From: Anaerococcus vaginalis ATCC 51170
GTDB lineage: Bacteria > Bacillota > Clostridia > Tissierellales > Peptoniphilaceae
DNA: 64,000 nucleotides
NCBI RefSeq assembly: GCF_000163295.1
Contig: NZ_GG700527.1
Span: 729,867 to 793,866 of the forward strand
Reading direction: 5' to 3'
Notes under the pieces: model-generated
Seen by the model: only the letters and a program-made list of their open reading frames with translations
Database searches by the model: none
Told to the model about the DNA's origin: nothing
Made by a program: the position numbers and the translations under genes
Shown: positions 55,711-64,000 of the stretch, one piece after another
How the letters are laid out: the number at the start of each line of letters is the position of its first letter
How positions within the stretch are numbered: the first letter of the stretch is position 1

Positions 55711-56478
55711 ATGAAATTAGAATATAATATTGATTTTGTTGAAGATAAATCTGTCAAAGCAAATATAAAAAAAGCTATCTCTTTATTAGAAAAATCATTT
55801 TATACTAGAAAGGAAGTTTCAAGTTTTTTCTTAAATCCATTTGAGATTTCTGTATTAAATGATATAGCAAAAATTAATAATATAGAGATAGTTTTTTTGT
55901 CATGCAATGAATCTAGCGAAAGACAAATATTTGTTGCAAATCCTTATTCAAATGAAATTAATACTAGAGACTACATAAGTGTATTAAAATTTAAAAAAAA
56001 TAATATAAAACATCCAGATGTCCTTGGAGCTCTTTTAAATTTAGGTCTTGAAAGAAATGATATTGGGGATATTTATGTTGGAGATGATATTTGCGAATTT
56101 GTGGTTTTAAATAAGGATAAGGATTTTGTTAAATTTAACCTAAGTAAAATAAAAAATGAAAGAGTAAATATTGATTTTAAAAAAGATAATATTTTAAATT
56201 TGCCAAAAATTGATTATATAGAAAATAGAGGATTTGTTTCTTCGCTTAGACTTGATAATATTGTTAGTGAATTTATAAATCTTTCAAGGTCAAAGGCAAA
56301 AATTTTAATTCAAAGAAGGTTAGTGAAGGTTAATTATCAAATTATTGATAATCCTTCAAAAATTATTGATGAGAATTCTTTAATATCGATTAGAAAAGAA
56401 GGCAGATTTATTTTTGATAAGGTAATAGGAAAGAGTAAAAAAGATAATTATCACATAAAATATAGGAAGTACAAATGA
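55711..56478 (+). CDS. YlmH-like RNA-binding S4 protein
   Basis: 255 residues. The N-terminal part matches the YlmH layout (ALLNLGLERNDIGDIYVGDDICEFVVL), and the C-terminal S4 domain (SLRLDNIVSEFINLSRSKAKILIQRRLVKVNYQ) binds RNA. YlmH is associated with the ribosome and tRNA in stalled-chain rescue in recent work on Bacillus. No good ribosome binding site is seen before ATG 55711. It overlaps lspA by 4 nt; the divIVA gene usually following ylmH is missing. Confidence 0.9.
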   Translation: MKLEYNIDFVEDKSVKANIKKAISLLEKSFYTRKEVSSFFLNPFEISVLNDIAKINNIEIVFLSCNESSERQIFVANPYSNEINTRDYISVLKFKKNNIKHPDVLGALLNLGLERNDIGDIYVGDDICEFVVLNKDKDFVKFNLSKIKNERVNIDFKKDNILNLPKIDYIENRGFVSSLRLDNIVSEFINLSRSKAKILIQRRLVKVNYQIIDNPSKIIDENSLISIRKEGRFIFDKVIGKSKKDNYHIKYRKYK

Positions 56479-56942
56479 TTTACACAATTTTAATAATTAT
56501 TGGAATAATACTAGATAGGTTTACAAAAGCTTATGCAATATCACATTTTATTGAAAATCCAGTTTTTACAAATTTTATTAATTTTCTTTATGTAGAAAAC
56601 AGGGGGGCGGCTTTTGGAATATTGCAAAATAAGAGAATATTTTTTCTTATATTGACTTTAGTTGTTGTTATTTATTTATTGTATTATTTCATTAGAAACA
56701 TAAAAAGCAATCCAAAATTATTAAACATTTCATTATCATTAATTGTTTCTGGAGCTTTAGGTAATTTTTATGACAGATTATTTCATGGATTTGTTGTAGA
56801 TTTTATAGAATTTTCTTTTTTTGATTTTCCAGTTTTTAATGTAGCAGATATTTTAGTTACAACTGGATCGGTTTTGTTGATTATTTTTATAATTTTCGGA
56901 AAAATGGATGGAGAAGAAAATGTCAGTTCAAATAGGAAATGA
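56475..56942 (+). CDS. lspA: Lipoprotein signal peptidase (signal peptidase II)
   Basis: Integral membrane aspartyl protease that cleaves prolipoproteins before the lipidated Cys. Four membrane segments. Motifs are [37 protein letters not shown] and [15 protein letters not shown], which hold the two catalytic Asp. 155 residues. It would process lipoproteins such as the one encoded at 33529-35004. It overlaps ylmH by 4 nt and ung by 23 nt. Confidence 0.95.
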   Translation: MIYTILIIIGIILDRFTKAYAISHFIENPVFTNFINFLYVENRGAAFGILQNKRIFFLILTLVVVIYLLYYFIRNIKSNPKLLNISLSLIVSGALGNFYDRLFHGFVVDFIEFSFFDFPVFNVADILVTTGSVLLIIFIIFGKMDGEENVSSNRK

Positions 56943-57603
56943 TTGGGATGAGATTTTAAAAGATGAATGGAAAAAAGATTATTATATTAGATTAAGAAAA
57001 AATCTTATTAATGAATATAAAAATTATACAATTTATCCAAATATGTATGATATTTTTAATGCACTAAAAAAAGTTTCTTATGAAGATACAAAAGTTGTAA
57101 TATTAGGGCAAGATCCTTACCATGGTGTGGGGCAAGCCCACGGCTTTTCTTTTTCTGTTCAAAAAGGTATAAAAACACCTCCATCATTGTTGAATATTTA
57201 CAAAGAATTACAAGATGATTTAGGCTTATATATACCTGATAATGGAAATTTAATTAAATGGGCTAATCAAGGAGTTTTGTTATTAAATTCTACATTAACA
57301 GTTAGAGCTCATCAAGCAAATTCTCACAAGGACATAGGGTGGACAATTTTAACTGATAATATAATAAAATTATTAAATGAAAGAGAAACACCTCTTGTAT
57401 TTATTCTTTGGGGAAAGTTTGCTCAATCTAAAGAAGAGCTAATAACAAATAATAGGCATTTAATTTTAAAAAGTGCTCACCCATCTCCTTTTGCAGCTCA
57501 TAGAGGATTTTTTGGTTCAAAACCATTTTCAAAAACTAATAAATTTTTAATAAAAAATAATATGAGTCCAATTGATTGGCAAATAGAAAACCTAGACTTA
57601 TAA
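56920..57603 (+). CDS. ung: Uracil-DNA glycosylase (family 1)
   Basis: Excises uracil from DNA. Catalytic Asp65 in [31 protein letters not shown], and the minor-groove loop [21 protein letters not shown] with its catalytic His. 227 residues from ATG 56920 after GGAGAAGAA; an in-frame ATG at 56908 is less likely. Its stop codon overlaps the stop of the convergent exonuclease gene. Confidence 0.96.
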   Translation: MSVQIGNDWDEILKDEWKKDYYIRLRKNLINEYKNYTIYPNMYDIFNALKKVSYEDTKVVILGQDPYHGVGQAHGFSFSVQKGIKTPPSLLNIYKELQDDLGLYIPDNGNLIKWANQGVLLLNSTLTVRAHQANSHKDIGWTILTDNIIKLLNERETPLVFILWGKFAQSKEELITNNRHLILKSAHPSPFAAHRGFFGSKPFSKTNKFLIKNNMSPIDWQIENLDL

Positions 57604-57618
57604 ATCTAGGTTTTTTTC
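57587..57618. terminator. Bidirectional terminator spanning both stop codons
   Basis: AAAACCTAGA (57587-57596) pairs with TCTAGGTTTT (57605-57614), with an 8-nt loop. The loop contains the stop codons of ung (57601-57603) and of the convergent minus-strand gene (57600-57598). T-runs exist on both sides. Confidence 0.88.
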
Positions 57619-58515
57619 AATTAAAAATTTCATAATATTTAAGATGTTTTCACAAGAAAAAATCTTATCTTCCATTATGGATATTAAATTTTTATTTATT
57701 TTATACTTTCCTTTATTTTCGATATTAAAATTATTAACTGTTACAAAACCCGATGAATTTTTTGATAACTTCCCATACAAAACTATAATTTTTAATTCAA
57801 TAGAATAGTTGCTAATATTTAATGAATAGTTTTCTCCACGAAAATATGATTTTTTTAAAATTTTGTTTGAAAAAAAATTTATATAGGCAATATCCTTATC
57901 AATATAAGCACTGTCTAAGTGAATTTTGTAATTATTTATTTCAAATGAAAGTTCATTATTAATAATTTCTTCTATATTAGCAATAGCTTCTGTTGCTATT
58001 AGGTCATTTTTATTATGAATTAATATAGGCCATGGATTGTTCCTGTTTTTAATATCATCACTTAATTTACTAATAACCTTGTATCTAGATGGGTCATTTC
58101 TTTCTATTCCAACAATTTTTTCTATATTTGTAAGTTTCATAGAATCAAATTCTATTAATTTTCTTTTATTCTTTATAATTTTATAAAGGTCCAAATTAAT
58201 TTGCCAGATTGGTTCTTCTTTATTTTCTATTAATCTAATATTTAAAAAAGGTAGATCAAAAATATCTCCATTATAGGTTATTAATTTTTTGTTTTGAATT
58301 TTTTCTTTATAAATTTTTAATAATTTTACTTCTTCTTTATCATTTTTTGAAAAATATTGGTCTATATAAAATTTATTTTTTTTATAATCAAAATAGATTA
58401 GTCCTAAAACTACAAGCTTATCTATTTTTGGGTCAAGTCCTGTAGTTTCAATATCTAAAATACATTCATCTTTTTTTAAATTTTTCCCATAAAAAGGGTA
58501 TCTAACACATAACAT
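57598..58515 (-). CDS. YprB-like DEDD ribonuclease H-fold exonuclease
   Basis: 305 residues. The first half holds a DEDD exonuclease pattern: [22 protein letters not shown] (DxE), [17 protein letters not shown] (Asp) and [12 protein letters not shown] (final Asp). This is the YprB RNase-H-like domain. The C-terminal third is unrecognised. The substrate is unknown. The ribosome binding site is weak. It is transcribed divergently from nifS and convergently with ung. Confidence 0.82.
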   Translation of the reverse strand: MLCVRYPFYGKNLKKDECILDIETTGLDPKIDKLVVLGLIYFDYKKNKFYIDQYFSKNDKEEVKLLKIYKEKIQNKKLITYNGDIFDLPFLNIRLIENKEEPIWQINLDLYKIIKNKRKLIEFDSMKLTNIEKIVGIERNDPSRYKVISKLSDDIKNRNNPWPILIHNKNDLIATEAIANIEEIINNELSFEINNYKIHLDSAYIDKDIAYINFFSNKILKKSYFRGENYSLNISNYSIELKIIVLYGKLSKNSSGFVTVNNFNIENKGKYKINKNLISIMEDKIFSCENILNIMKFLIEKNLDL

Positions 58516-58535
58516 ACTTATACTATACCTTATAT

Positions 58536-58564
58536 TTGATTTATTTTCTTTATAATAATATAAT
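58536..58564 (+). promoter_or_regulatory. Promoter of nifS-thiI
   Basis: TTGATT (58536-58541) and TATAAT (58559-58564) with a 17-nt spacer, in the gap between divergent genes, 24 nt before the nifS start. Confidence 0.65.
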
Positions 58565-58588
58565 AAATAAGTTAAAGGATGTGATAAA

Positions 58589-59707
58589 ATGATATATTTA
58601 GATAATGCTGCTACAACAAAAATGTATGATGAAGTTATTGATATAGAAAAAGATTTTGAAAAAAATTTTTTTGCAAATCCATCTGCCTTACATAGTTTTG
58701 GTATGGATGTGGAAAATAAAGTAAAAGAGGCTAGAGAAATTATTTCCTCTTACATAAATGCAAATGAAAGTGAAATTTATTTTACAAAGGGAGCAACAGA
58801 ATCCAATAATATAGTAATAAATTCATTAGCAAGCGAAAATAATAAGGCGATAACTACAAAATTAGAACATTCGTCTGTTATTGATGCTTTTGATAATTCA
58901 ATTTATAAGGAAGTAAAACTTATTTCAAATGATGAATTTGGATTTGTTGATATTGATAAATTAGAAAAAGCTATTGATGAAAAAACAAAATTAGTATCAA
59001 TAATTTACGTTCAAAATGAAATAGGAAGTATTCAAGATATAAGAAAAATTTCTGATATCATTAAGAAAAAAAATAAGGATATTTTATTTCATATAGATGC
59101 AACTCAAGCATTAGGTAAAATTTCATGTGATGTTAAAAAATTAGGAGTTGATGCTATGAGCTTTTCATCACATAAAGTTCATGGACCAAAAGGAATTGGT
59201 GGTTTATATATTAAAAATTCCTTTAAAAATAAAATTAAACCCTTAATGTATGGGGGAAGGCAAGAAATATTTTCTTCAGGAACAACCAATGCTCCTGCAA
59301 TTTACAGCTTTGCTAAGGCGTTAGAATTATCAAAAGAAAAAGAAGATTTTTCTTATGTTAAAAATTTAAATATTTATTTAAGAAATAAAATTTTGGATAA
59401 ATTTTCTGATATTCACGTAAATTCTCCATTAGAAAATTCAAGCCCTTATATTTTAAATATATCTTTTGGTAAAATAAAATCAGAAGTTTTACTTCACATG
59501 CTAGAATCAGATGAAATTTTTGTATCAAGCGGTTCAGCTTGCTCAAAAGGAAATAATAGCAGGATACTTTCAGCGCTTAATTTAAATGAAAAATATATGG
59601 ATGGAGCTATTAGATTTTCTTTTTCAAATGATATTTCCATGGAAGATTTGGATTTTGTAGCTAGTAAATTATATACTTATGTAGAAGAAATAAGAAAGGT
59701 GTTTTAA
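58589..59707 (+). CDS. Cysteine desulfurase (NifS-like)
   Basis: PLP enzyme that takes sulfur from cysteine. YLDNAATTKMYDEV at the start, TKGATESNN, PLP-binding Lys196 in SFSSHKVHGPKGIGG, and the sulfur-carrying Cys318 in SSGSACSKGN. 372 residues. It overlaps thiI by one base; in Firmicutes the NifZ-ThiI pair makes 4-thiouridine in tRNA, with this enzyme feeding ThiI directly, so that role is the best guess. AAAGGATG precedes the ATG. Confidence 0.94.
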   Translation: MIYLDNAATTKMYDEVIDIEKDFEKNFFANPSALHSFGMDVENKVKEAREIISSYINANESEIYFTKGATESNNIVINSLASENNKAITTKLEHSSVIDAFDNSIYKEVKLISNDEFGFVDIDKLEKAIDEKTKLVSIIYVQNEIGSIQDIRKISDIIKKKNKDILFHIDATQALGKISCDVKKLGVDAMSFSSHKVHGPKGIGGLYIKNSFKNKIKPLMYGGRQEIFSSGTTNAPAIYSFAKALELSKEKEDFSYVKNLNIYLRNKILDKFSDIHVNSPLENSSPYILNISFGKIKSEVLLHMLESDEIFVSSGSACSKGNNSRILSALNLNEKYMDGAIRFSFSNDISMEDLDFVASKLYTYVEEIRKVF

Positions 59708-60873
59708 TGGAAGATTTACTATCAGTAAGCTTTGGGGAATTGTTTTTAAAAGGGAAAAATAGAAATAAGTTTTTCAAAGCTGCAATCGATAATATAAAAA
59801 GAAATATAAAAGACATTGGCTATGAAGATATGTATCTTGAAAGCTCAAAATTATATATAAAAGCCGATAAAAATGATTTTGATGATCTTATTAGAGAAAT
59901 AAAAAAAGTTTTTGGAATAATTTATATTTCAGAAATTAAAAGATGCGACAAAAATAAAGAATCTATAGAAAATGGTCTAAAAGAAATTTTAGATAATATG
60001 GATATAAAAAATAAAACTTTTAAAGTCACAACAAATAGAGTTGATAAAACATTTGAAATTAAATCTCCAGAATTTTCACAAATGATGGGTGGATTTATCT
60101 TAAAAAATTATGCCAAAAAAAATAATTTAAAAGTTGACGTTCATAATCCAGATTTTAAAGTTTTTATAGATATAAAAAAATACGCCTATGTTTATGCAAA
60201 TAGACACGAAGGAATGGGAGGACTTCCACTAGGCTCAAGTGGAAATGGACTTTTGTTATTATCAGGAGGAATTGATTCGCCCGTTGCAGGTTTTATGATG
60301 GCAAAAAGAGGAATGAGAATTAATTGTCTTCATTTTCATTCTTATCCATTTACATCAAAAAGAGCCTTGCAAAAAGCTATAGATTTAGGAAAAATATTAT
60401 CCCAATATACTGGGAAAATGAGAATATATTCTGTAAATATGGCAGAAATTTATAAGGCAATAAATAAAAATTGTCATAGAAATCAAACAACAATTTTATC
60501 GAGAAGATTTATGATGAGAATAGCTGAAAAAATTTCAGAAAAAAATAGTTATGATGCTTTAATTACAGGAGAAAGTTTAGGTCAAGTTGCAAGTCAAACG
60601 GTTGAGTCTATGACTGTAATAGAAGATGCAACAAAACTTCCAATTTTTAAACCACTAATTGCGCTTGATAAAACAGAAATTATTGATAGGGCACTATTCA
60701 TTGGTTCTTATGAAAAAAGTATTGAACCTTATGATGATTGTTGCTCAATTTTTGCACCATCAAATCCAATTACAAAACCAAAATTAAAATATATAAAAGA
60801 AAGTGAAAGCAATTTAGATATTGAAAATCTAGAAAATAAGGCGATTGAAAATATGGAAATATTTGATATATAA
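59707..60873 (+). CDS. thiI: tRNA 4-thiouridine synthetase ThiI
   Basis: Adenylates U8 of tRNA and inserts sulfur. An N-terminal ferredoxin-like and THUMP region (about 1-170) is followed by the PP-loop LLLLSGGIDSPVAGFMMAKRG, LITGESLGQVASQTVESM and PIFKPLIALDKTEI. 388 residues; the C-terminal rhodanese domain of E. coli ThiI is absent, which is usual in Firmicutes, where the partner desulfurase supplies sulfur. The start overlaps the nifS stop. Confidence 0.95.
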   Translation: MEDLLSVSFGELFLKGKNRNKFFKAAIDNIKRNIKDIGYEDMYLESSKLYIKADKNDFDDLIREIKKVFGIIYISEIKRCDKNKESIENGLKEILDNMDIKNKTFKVTTNRVDKTFEIKSPEFSQMMGGFILKNYAKKNNLKVDVHNPDFKVFIDIKKYAYVYANRHEGMGGLPLGSSGNGLLLLSGGIDSPVAGFMMAKRGMRINCLHFHSYPFTSKRALQKAIDLGKILSQYTGKMRIYSVNMAEIYKAINKNCHRNQTTILSRRFMMRIAEKISEKNSYDALITGESLGQVASQTVESMTVIEDATKLPIFKPLIALDKTEIIDRALFIGSYEKSIEPYDDCCSIFAPSNPITKPKLKYIKESESNLDIENLENKAIENMEIFDI

Positions 60874-60874
60874 G

Positions 60875-60903
60875 TTGACAAAACTTGTATTTATTGGTAA
60901 TAT
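60875..60903 (+). promoter_or_regulatory. Promoter of the rplU operon
   Basis: TTGACA (60875-60880) and TAATAT (60898-60903) with a 17-nt spacer and TGG before the -10. It starts 2 nt after the thiI stop. A leader of about 60 nt follows before rplU. Confidence 0.8.
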
Positions 60904-60907
60904 ATTA

Positions 60908-60968
60908 AGGTAAACCGCTCAGTATGGGTACTGATCACCTTGACTGGCGAGAATCTAAATAGGAGGTG
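60908..60968 (+). promoter_or_regulatory. L21 leader (candidate autoregulatory element)
   Basis: The untranslated leader of the L21-L27 operon. ACCGCTCAGTATGGGTACTGATCACC (60914-60939) forms CAGTA/TACTG with a short loop, and CACCT (60936-60940) can pair with AGGTG (60964-60968) of the ribosome binding site. GACTGGCGAGAATC follows, a pattern like the L21 leaders known in Firmicutes. Regulation by L21 protein is inferred from that resemblance. Confidence 0.7.
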
Positions 60969-60972
60969 TACT

Positions 60973-61284
60973 ATGTACGCTATAATTAAGACAGGTGGAA
61001 AACAATATAAAGTATCAGAAGGCGATCTAGTTAGAGTTGAAAAACTTAATGCAGAAATAGGAGATAGTGTAAGCTTTGAAGATGTACTATTAGTAAAAAG
61101 CGATAGTGATTTAAAAGTTGGAACTCCAATAGTTGAAAATGCAAAAGTTGAAGCTACTGTAAAAGATCAAGCTAAAGACAAAAAAATAGTTGTGTTTAAA
61201 TATAGACCTAAAAAAGCATCAAAAACTAAAAAAGGTCATAGACAACCATATACTTTAGTTGAAATTAACAATATTTCTTGTTAA
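60973..61284 (+). CDS. rplU: 50S ribosomal protein L21
   Basis: Begins MYAIIKTGGKQYKVSEGDLVRVEKL, the L21 signature, and ends with the KxxxxKTKKGHRQPYTLVEI tail. 103 residues. AGGAGGTG at 60961-60968 sets the start at ATG 60973; the earlier in-frame ATG-like codon at 60940 lies in the leader. It overlaps prp by one base. L21 binds 23S rRNA near L20. Confidence 0.98.
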   Translation: MYAIIKTGGKQYKVSEGDLVRVEKLNAEIGDSVSFEDVLLVKSDSDLKVGTPIVENAKVEATVKDQAKDKKIVVFKYRPKKASKTKKGHRQPYTLVEINNISC

Positions 61285-61595
61285 TGATTGATGTTACTTT
61301 ATTAATAAAAAAGGAAAAAAGATTAGGATTTGCAATAAAAGGTCATGCAAATTTTGATCAACACGGATATGATATAGTTTGTGCTGCAGTGTCTATTTTA
61401 TCATACACAGCGGTAAATACCCTAGATTATTATGAAATAGATTTTGATTTTTTTGATGATGAAAACGAAATGAAAGTTTCGCTAAAAAATTCAAATGAAA
61501 AATCTGAAATTATTTTAAATAATTTTGAAATTGGTATTAAAACTTTACTCACAAATTATAATGAATATGTTAATTTAAATTATAGGGAGGTTTAG
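61284..61595 (+). CDS. prp: Ribosomal-processing cysteine protease Prp
   Basis: Cleaves the N-terminal extension of ribosomal protein L27. Catalytic His21 in KGHANFD and Cys33 in [19 protein letters not shown]. 103 residues, encoded as always between rplU and rpmA. The start overlaps the rplU stop (TAATG). Its presence matches the extended L27 next door. Confidence 0.95.
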   Translation: MIDVTLLIKKEKRLGFAIKGHANFDQHGYDIVCAAVSILSYTAVNTLDYYEIDFDFFDDENEMKVSLKNSNEKSEIILNNFEIGIKTLLTNYNEYVNLNYREV

Positions 61596-61596
61596 G

Positions 61597-61890
61597 ATGT
61601 TTTTAAACATAAACTTACAAAGATTTTCTAGTAAAAAAGGAGTTTCTTCTTCTAAAAACGGTAGAGATTCTAATGCAAAAAGACTTGGCGTTAAAAGAGC
61701 TGATGGACAAACAGTAAATGCTGGAACAATTATCGTTAGACAAAGAGGAACAAAAATTCACCCTGGCGAAAATGTAAAAAAAGGTGGAGATGACACACTT
61801 TTTGCTGTATGCCAAGGAGTAGTTAAATTTGAAAGAAAAGGAAAAAATAGAAAACAAGTTTCTGTATATCCAAAGCAAGACATTGCTTAA
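61597..61890 (+). CDS. rpmA: 50S ribosomal protein L27, Prp-cleaved precursor
   Basis: 97 residues. The N-terminal extension [10 protein letters not shown] precedes mature [23 protein letters not shown], which reaches the peptidyl-transferase centre. Prp is expected to cleave between Phe10 and Ser11. The usual Firmicutes motif is LxLQFFASKKG; here it is [11 protein letters not shown], with Arg for the first Phe. Other L27 features, [18 protein letters not shown], are normal. AGGGAGG precedes the ATG 1 nt after prp. Confidence 0.97.
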   Translation: MFLNINLQRFSSKKGVSSSKNGRDSNAKRLGVKRADGQTVNAGTIIVRQRGTKIHPGENVKKGGDDTLFAVCQGVVKFERKGKNRKQVSVYPKQDIA

Positions 61891-61899
61891 TAGAGAACT

Positions 61900-61926
61900 A
61901 GCTTGCCCACGGGCAAGCTTTTTTTG
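61900..61926 (+). terminator. Terminator after rpmA
   Basis: AGCTTGCCC-AC-GGGCAAGCT (61900-61919) followed by T7. It separates the ribosomal protein operon from obg, though obg starts 21 nt later and may rely on readthrough. Confidence 0.9.
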
Positions 61927-61946
61927 TAAAAAGGAAATTTACACCA

Positions 61947-63230
61947 ATGATTGATTATGCAAAAATCGAACTTCAAGCGGGAAAAGGTGGAGATGGAGCT
62001 GTTGCCTTCAGAAGAGAAAAATATGAACCTACAGGAGGCCCTGCAGGTGGAGATGGAGGAGATGGAGCAAGCATTTATATAAAAGCTACAAATTCCCTTT
62101 CAACCCTTGAAGAATATAGATATAAAACAAAATATAAAGCAACAAATGGCGAAGACGGTATGGGTAAAAAAAGATTTGGAAAAAAAGGAGAAGATCTTTA
62201 TTTATATGTACCAGTTGGAACAATTGTTAGAGAAAGTACAAGCGGAAAAATTATAAAAGATTTGAAAAAAAATGGAGAAGAATTTCTAATAGCAAAAGGT
62301 GGCAAAGGTGGAAAAGGAAATGTTCATTACAAATCTTCCACAAGGCAAGCTCCACGTTTCGCTCAAAAAGGAAAAGAAGGTCAAAAAATAATTATAAGCC
62401 TTGAGCTTAAAATTCTGGCTGATGTTGGTTTGGTTGGACTTCCAAATGTAGGAAAATCAACCTTGATTTCTGTAATTTCTAAAGCAAAACCAAAAATTGC
62501 AAATTACCATTTTACAACTCTTGATCCAAATCTAGGAGTAGTTAAAATTGATAAAGAAAGATCTTTTATAGTCGCTGATATTCCAGGACTAATAGAAGGG
62601 GCCAATGAAGGTTTAGGTCTTGGTCATGATTTTCTAAAACATGTTCAAAGATGTAAAATTCTTGTTCATTTAGTAGATATTTCAGGTTTTGAAGGACGTG
62701 ATCCTATTGAAGATTTTGAGCTTATAAATAATGAATTAAAATTATTTGATGAAAATCTTTATAACAAATATCAAATAGTTGCTCTTAATAAATCAGACTT
62801 AGATTTTAATGGAAATTATAAAAAGTTTGAAGAAAAATACTCAGATAAATATAAAATTTTTAAAATTTCAGCTGCTACGACAAATGGAATAAAAGATTTG
62901 ATTGATGAAGTTTCAAGAGTTTTATATAATTTTGAAGATGAACAATACGATCTTGATGAAAAAGTTGATGAAGCTTATCTTGAAGAATTTTATGATAAGT
63001 CAATTGCAAGTGATGAATTAAACTTTGAAATAGAAGATGGGATTTATGTTTGCAATGGATATAGAATCGATAAGCTTTTGGAAAAAGTTAATTTAGATGA
63101 TTATGATAGTCGTATGTATTTTGAAAAAAATCTGAGAGAAATGGGCGTTTTTGAAAAGTTTGTAGAAATGGGAATCCAAGAAGGAGATTCTGTTGCTATA
63201 GGAGATATAGTTTTTGATTATTATGAATAG
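61947..63230 (+). CDS. obg: Obg GTPase (CgtA)
   Basis: 50S assembly and stress-linked GTPase. The N-terminal glycine-rich Obg fold (QAGKGGDGAVAFRREKYEPTGGPAGGDGG, GGKGGKGNVHYKSS) is followed by the G domain with GLPNVGKSTLISVIS, DIPGLIEGA and NKSD. A C-terminal OCT domain (about 350-427) ends in EGDSVAIGDIVFDYYE. 427 residues. Gene order rpmA-obg-yhbY-nadD is the standard Firmicutes one. AAAAGGAAAT precedes the ATG. Confidence 0.97.
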   Translation: MIDYAKIELQAGKGGDGAVAFRREKYEPTGGPAGGDGGDGASIYIKATNSLSTLEEYRYKTKYKATNGEDGMGKKRFGKKGEDLYLYVPVGTIVRESTSGKIIKDLKKNGEEFLIAKGGKGGKGNVHYKSSTRQAPRFAQKGKEGQKIIISLELKILADVGLVGLPNVGKSTLISVISKAKPKIANYHFTTLDPNLGVVKIDKERSFIVADIPGLIEGANEGLGLGHDFLKHVQRCKILVHLVDISGFEGRDPIEDFELINNELKLFDENLYNKYQIVALNKSDLDFNGNYKKFEEKYSDKYKIFKISAATTNGIKDLIDEVSRVLYNFEDEQYDLDEKVDEAYLEEFYDKSIASDELNFEIEDGIYVCNGYRIDKLLEKVNLDDYDSRMYFEKNLREMGVFEKFVEMGIQEGDSVAIGDIVFDYYE

Positions 63231-63238
63231 GAGATAAA

Positions 63239-63526
63239 ATGATTTCAGGAAAACAAAGATCATATTTAAAATCTTTAGCTCATGATTTAAAGCCAATAGT
63301 TAATATTGGAAAAAATTCATTAACTGATGAAGTAATCACATCAATTGATGAGGCTTTAGAAAAAAGAGAGCTTATAAAAATAAAAATACTAAATAATAAC
63401 TTAGACGATAACGATGAAATTGTTGATGAAGTTATTGAAAAATTAAATTGTGAATTTGTTTCTCATTTAGGTAATATTTTTACCATATATAGAGAAAGCA
63501 AGAAAAATAAAAAGATAGATTTATAA
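63239..63526 (+). CDS. YhbY/CRS1-domain RNA-binding protein
   Basis: 95 residues with the KH-like CRM fold: LKSLAHDLKPIVNIGKNSLTDEVITSIDEALEKRELIKIKIL, containing the GxxG-type loop IGKNSL. It binds pre-50S rRNA in other bacteria. It is placed between obg and nadD, with its last base shared with the nadD start. AGGAGATAAA before the ATG. Confidence 0.93.
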   Translation: MISGKQRSYLKSLAHDLKPIVNIGKNSLTDEVITSIDEALEKRELIKIKILNNNLDDNDEIVDEVIEKLNCEFVSHLGNIFTIYRESKKNKKIDL

Positions 63527-64000
63527 TGAAAATTGGTCTATTTGGTGGTACATTTGACCCAATTCATATTGGGCATATGATATTGATGGAAAATGTGATT
63601 AATAATTTGGATTTGGATAAAATATATGTTCTTCCAAATTCAAATCCACCACACAAATTAGAAAATAAAAAAACAGCCTTAAATTTAAGGCTAAAAATGG
63701 TAAATGAAGCAATAAAAGACAATCCAAAACTTGAAATTAATGATTATGATTATAGAGATAATGAAATTCACTATACCTTTGATACGATTAATTATTTTAA
63801 AAAATCTTATCCCGATGATGAAATTTTCTTTATAATGGGCGAAGATTCATTTCTTGATATTGAAAAATGGAAAAATTACAAAGAAATATTAAAAGAAAAT
63901 TTGATTATTTTTAAAAGATATAGCAACAAAAATTTTTCTCTTATATCTAAAATAAATCAAGTAAGAAAGTATAATAAAAATATATACCTAATTGATAATA
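63526..64000 (+). CDS. nadD: Nicotinate-nucleotide adenylyltransferase (cut by window end)
   Basis: Makes deamido-NAD from nicotinate mononucleotide and ATP. The first 158 residues are present, with no stop before the window end. MKIGLFGGTFDPIHIGHMILME has the nucleotidyltransferase signature GGTFDPIHxGH. NSNPPHKLENK binds nucleotide, and FIMGEDSFLDIEKWKNYKEI is typical NadD. The ATG overlaps the yhbY stop (TAATG). Usual neighbours further right would be yqeK and rsfS. Confidence 0.95.
   Translation, partial: MKIGLFGGTFDPIHIGHMILMENVINNLDLDKIYVLPNSNPPHKLENKKTALNLRLKMVNEAIKDNPKLEINDYDYRDNEIHYTFDTINYFKKSYPDDEIFFIMGEDSFLDIEKWKNYKEILKENLIIFKRYSNKNFSLISKINQVRKYNKNIYLIDN

Overview
The window is an AT-rich (roughly 28-30% GC by eye), densely packed chromosomal segment of a low-GC Gram-positive anaerobe. 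The evidence is a Firmicutes-type gene set: PrsA/parvulin, YtxH, CvfB, SepF-YlmH, NifS-ThiI, an L21-Prp-L27 operon with a cleavable L27 N-terminus, and a glgC-glgD pair. AGGAGG-type ribosome binding sites and frequent 1-20 nt gene overlaps fit this. The overall style fits Tissierellia/Peptoniphilaceae (Anaerococcus-like), but that rank is inferred from protein style, not from a search. I see no phage, plasmid, IS transposase or CRISPR array; almost everything is core genome.

Layout. 1-950: a non-coding stretch with three strong hairpins, then tmRNA (ssrA) on the minus strand with a near-perfect promoter. 953-10468: glycogen operon glgC-glgD-glgA-glgP-like-pullulanase-phosphoglucomutase, with no branching enzyme gene and a phosphorylase homologue that lacks its PLP lysine. 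10556-11127: a minus-strand membrane protein whose promoter spacer is an (AT)9 tract. 11262-14515: FHA protein, FtsW/RodA and class B PBP. 14592-17606: NAD kinase, a pseudouridine synthase, a 6S-like RNA, and a YtxH/DUF948-like envelope pair. 17657-21670: CcpA-like repressor, HPr, enzyme I and a degenerate APH-fold protein. 21809-27952: YitT, CvfB (apparent AUU start), parvulin, an inactive-looking PepD homologue, DUF1292, a radical SAM protein and small unknowns. 27954-35004: pseudouridine synthase, TGS-uridine-kinase-like protein, ROK glucokinase, two-component system and lipoprotein. 35057-38115: RdgB, YfcE-like phosphodiesterase, membrane protein, HAD phosphatase, a long hairpin and a probably frameshifted gene. 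38167-42694: ruvC-ruvA-ruvB-queA-tgt-yajC. 42772-44166: alanine/glycine:Na+ symporter on the minus strand. 44327-51490: recJ, rsh, dtd, a metallo-hydrolase, aspS and RseC-like. 51555-57603: der, plsY, gpsA, yggS, sepF, ylmH, lspA, ung. 57598-58515: YprB-like exonuclease on the minus strand. 58589-60873: nifS-thiI. 60875-64000: L21 leader, rplU, prp, rpmA, obg, yhbY and the start of nadD, cut by the window end.

The genes combine into a carbon-storage and sugar-control theme (glycogen operon, CcpA/HPr/EI, glucokinase), envelope growth (FHA-RodA-PBP, SepF, LspA, PlsY), and a large housekeeping block for translation, recombination and tRNA modification. The most unusual items are three homologues of known enzymes that appear to have lost catalytic residues (GlgP-like, APH-like, PepD-like), the AUU-started cvfB, the (AT)9 promoter and the A7 frameshift.
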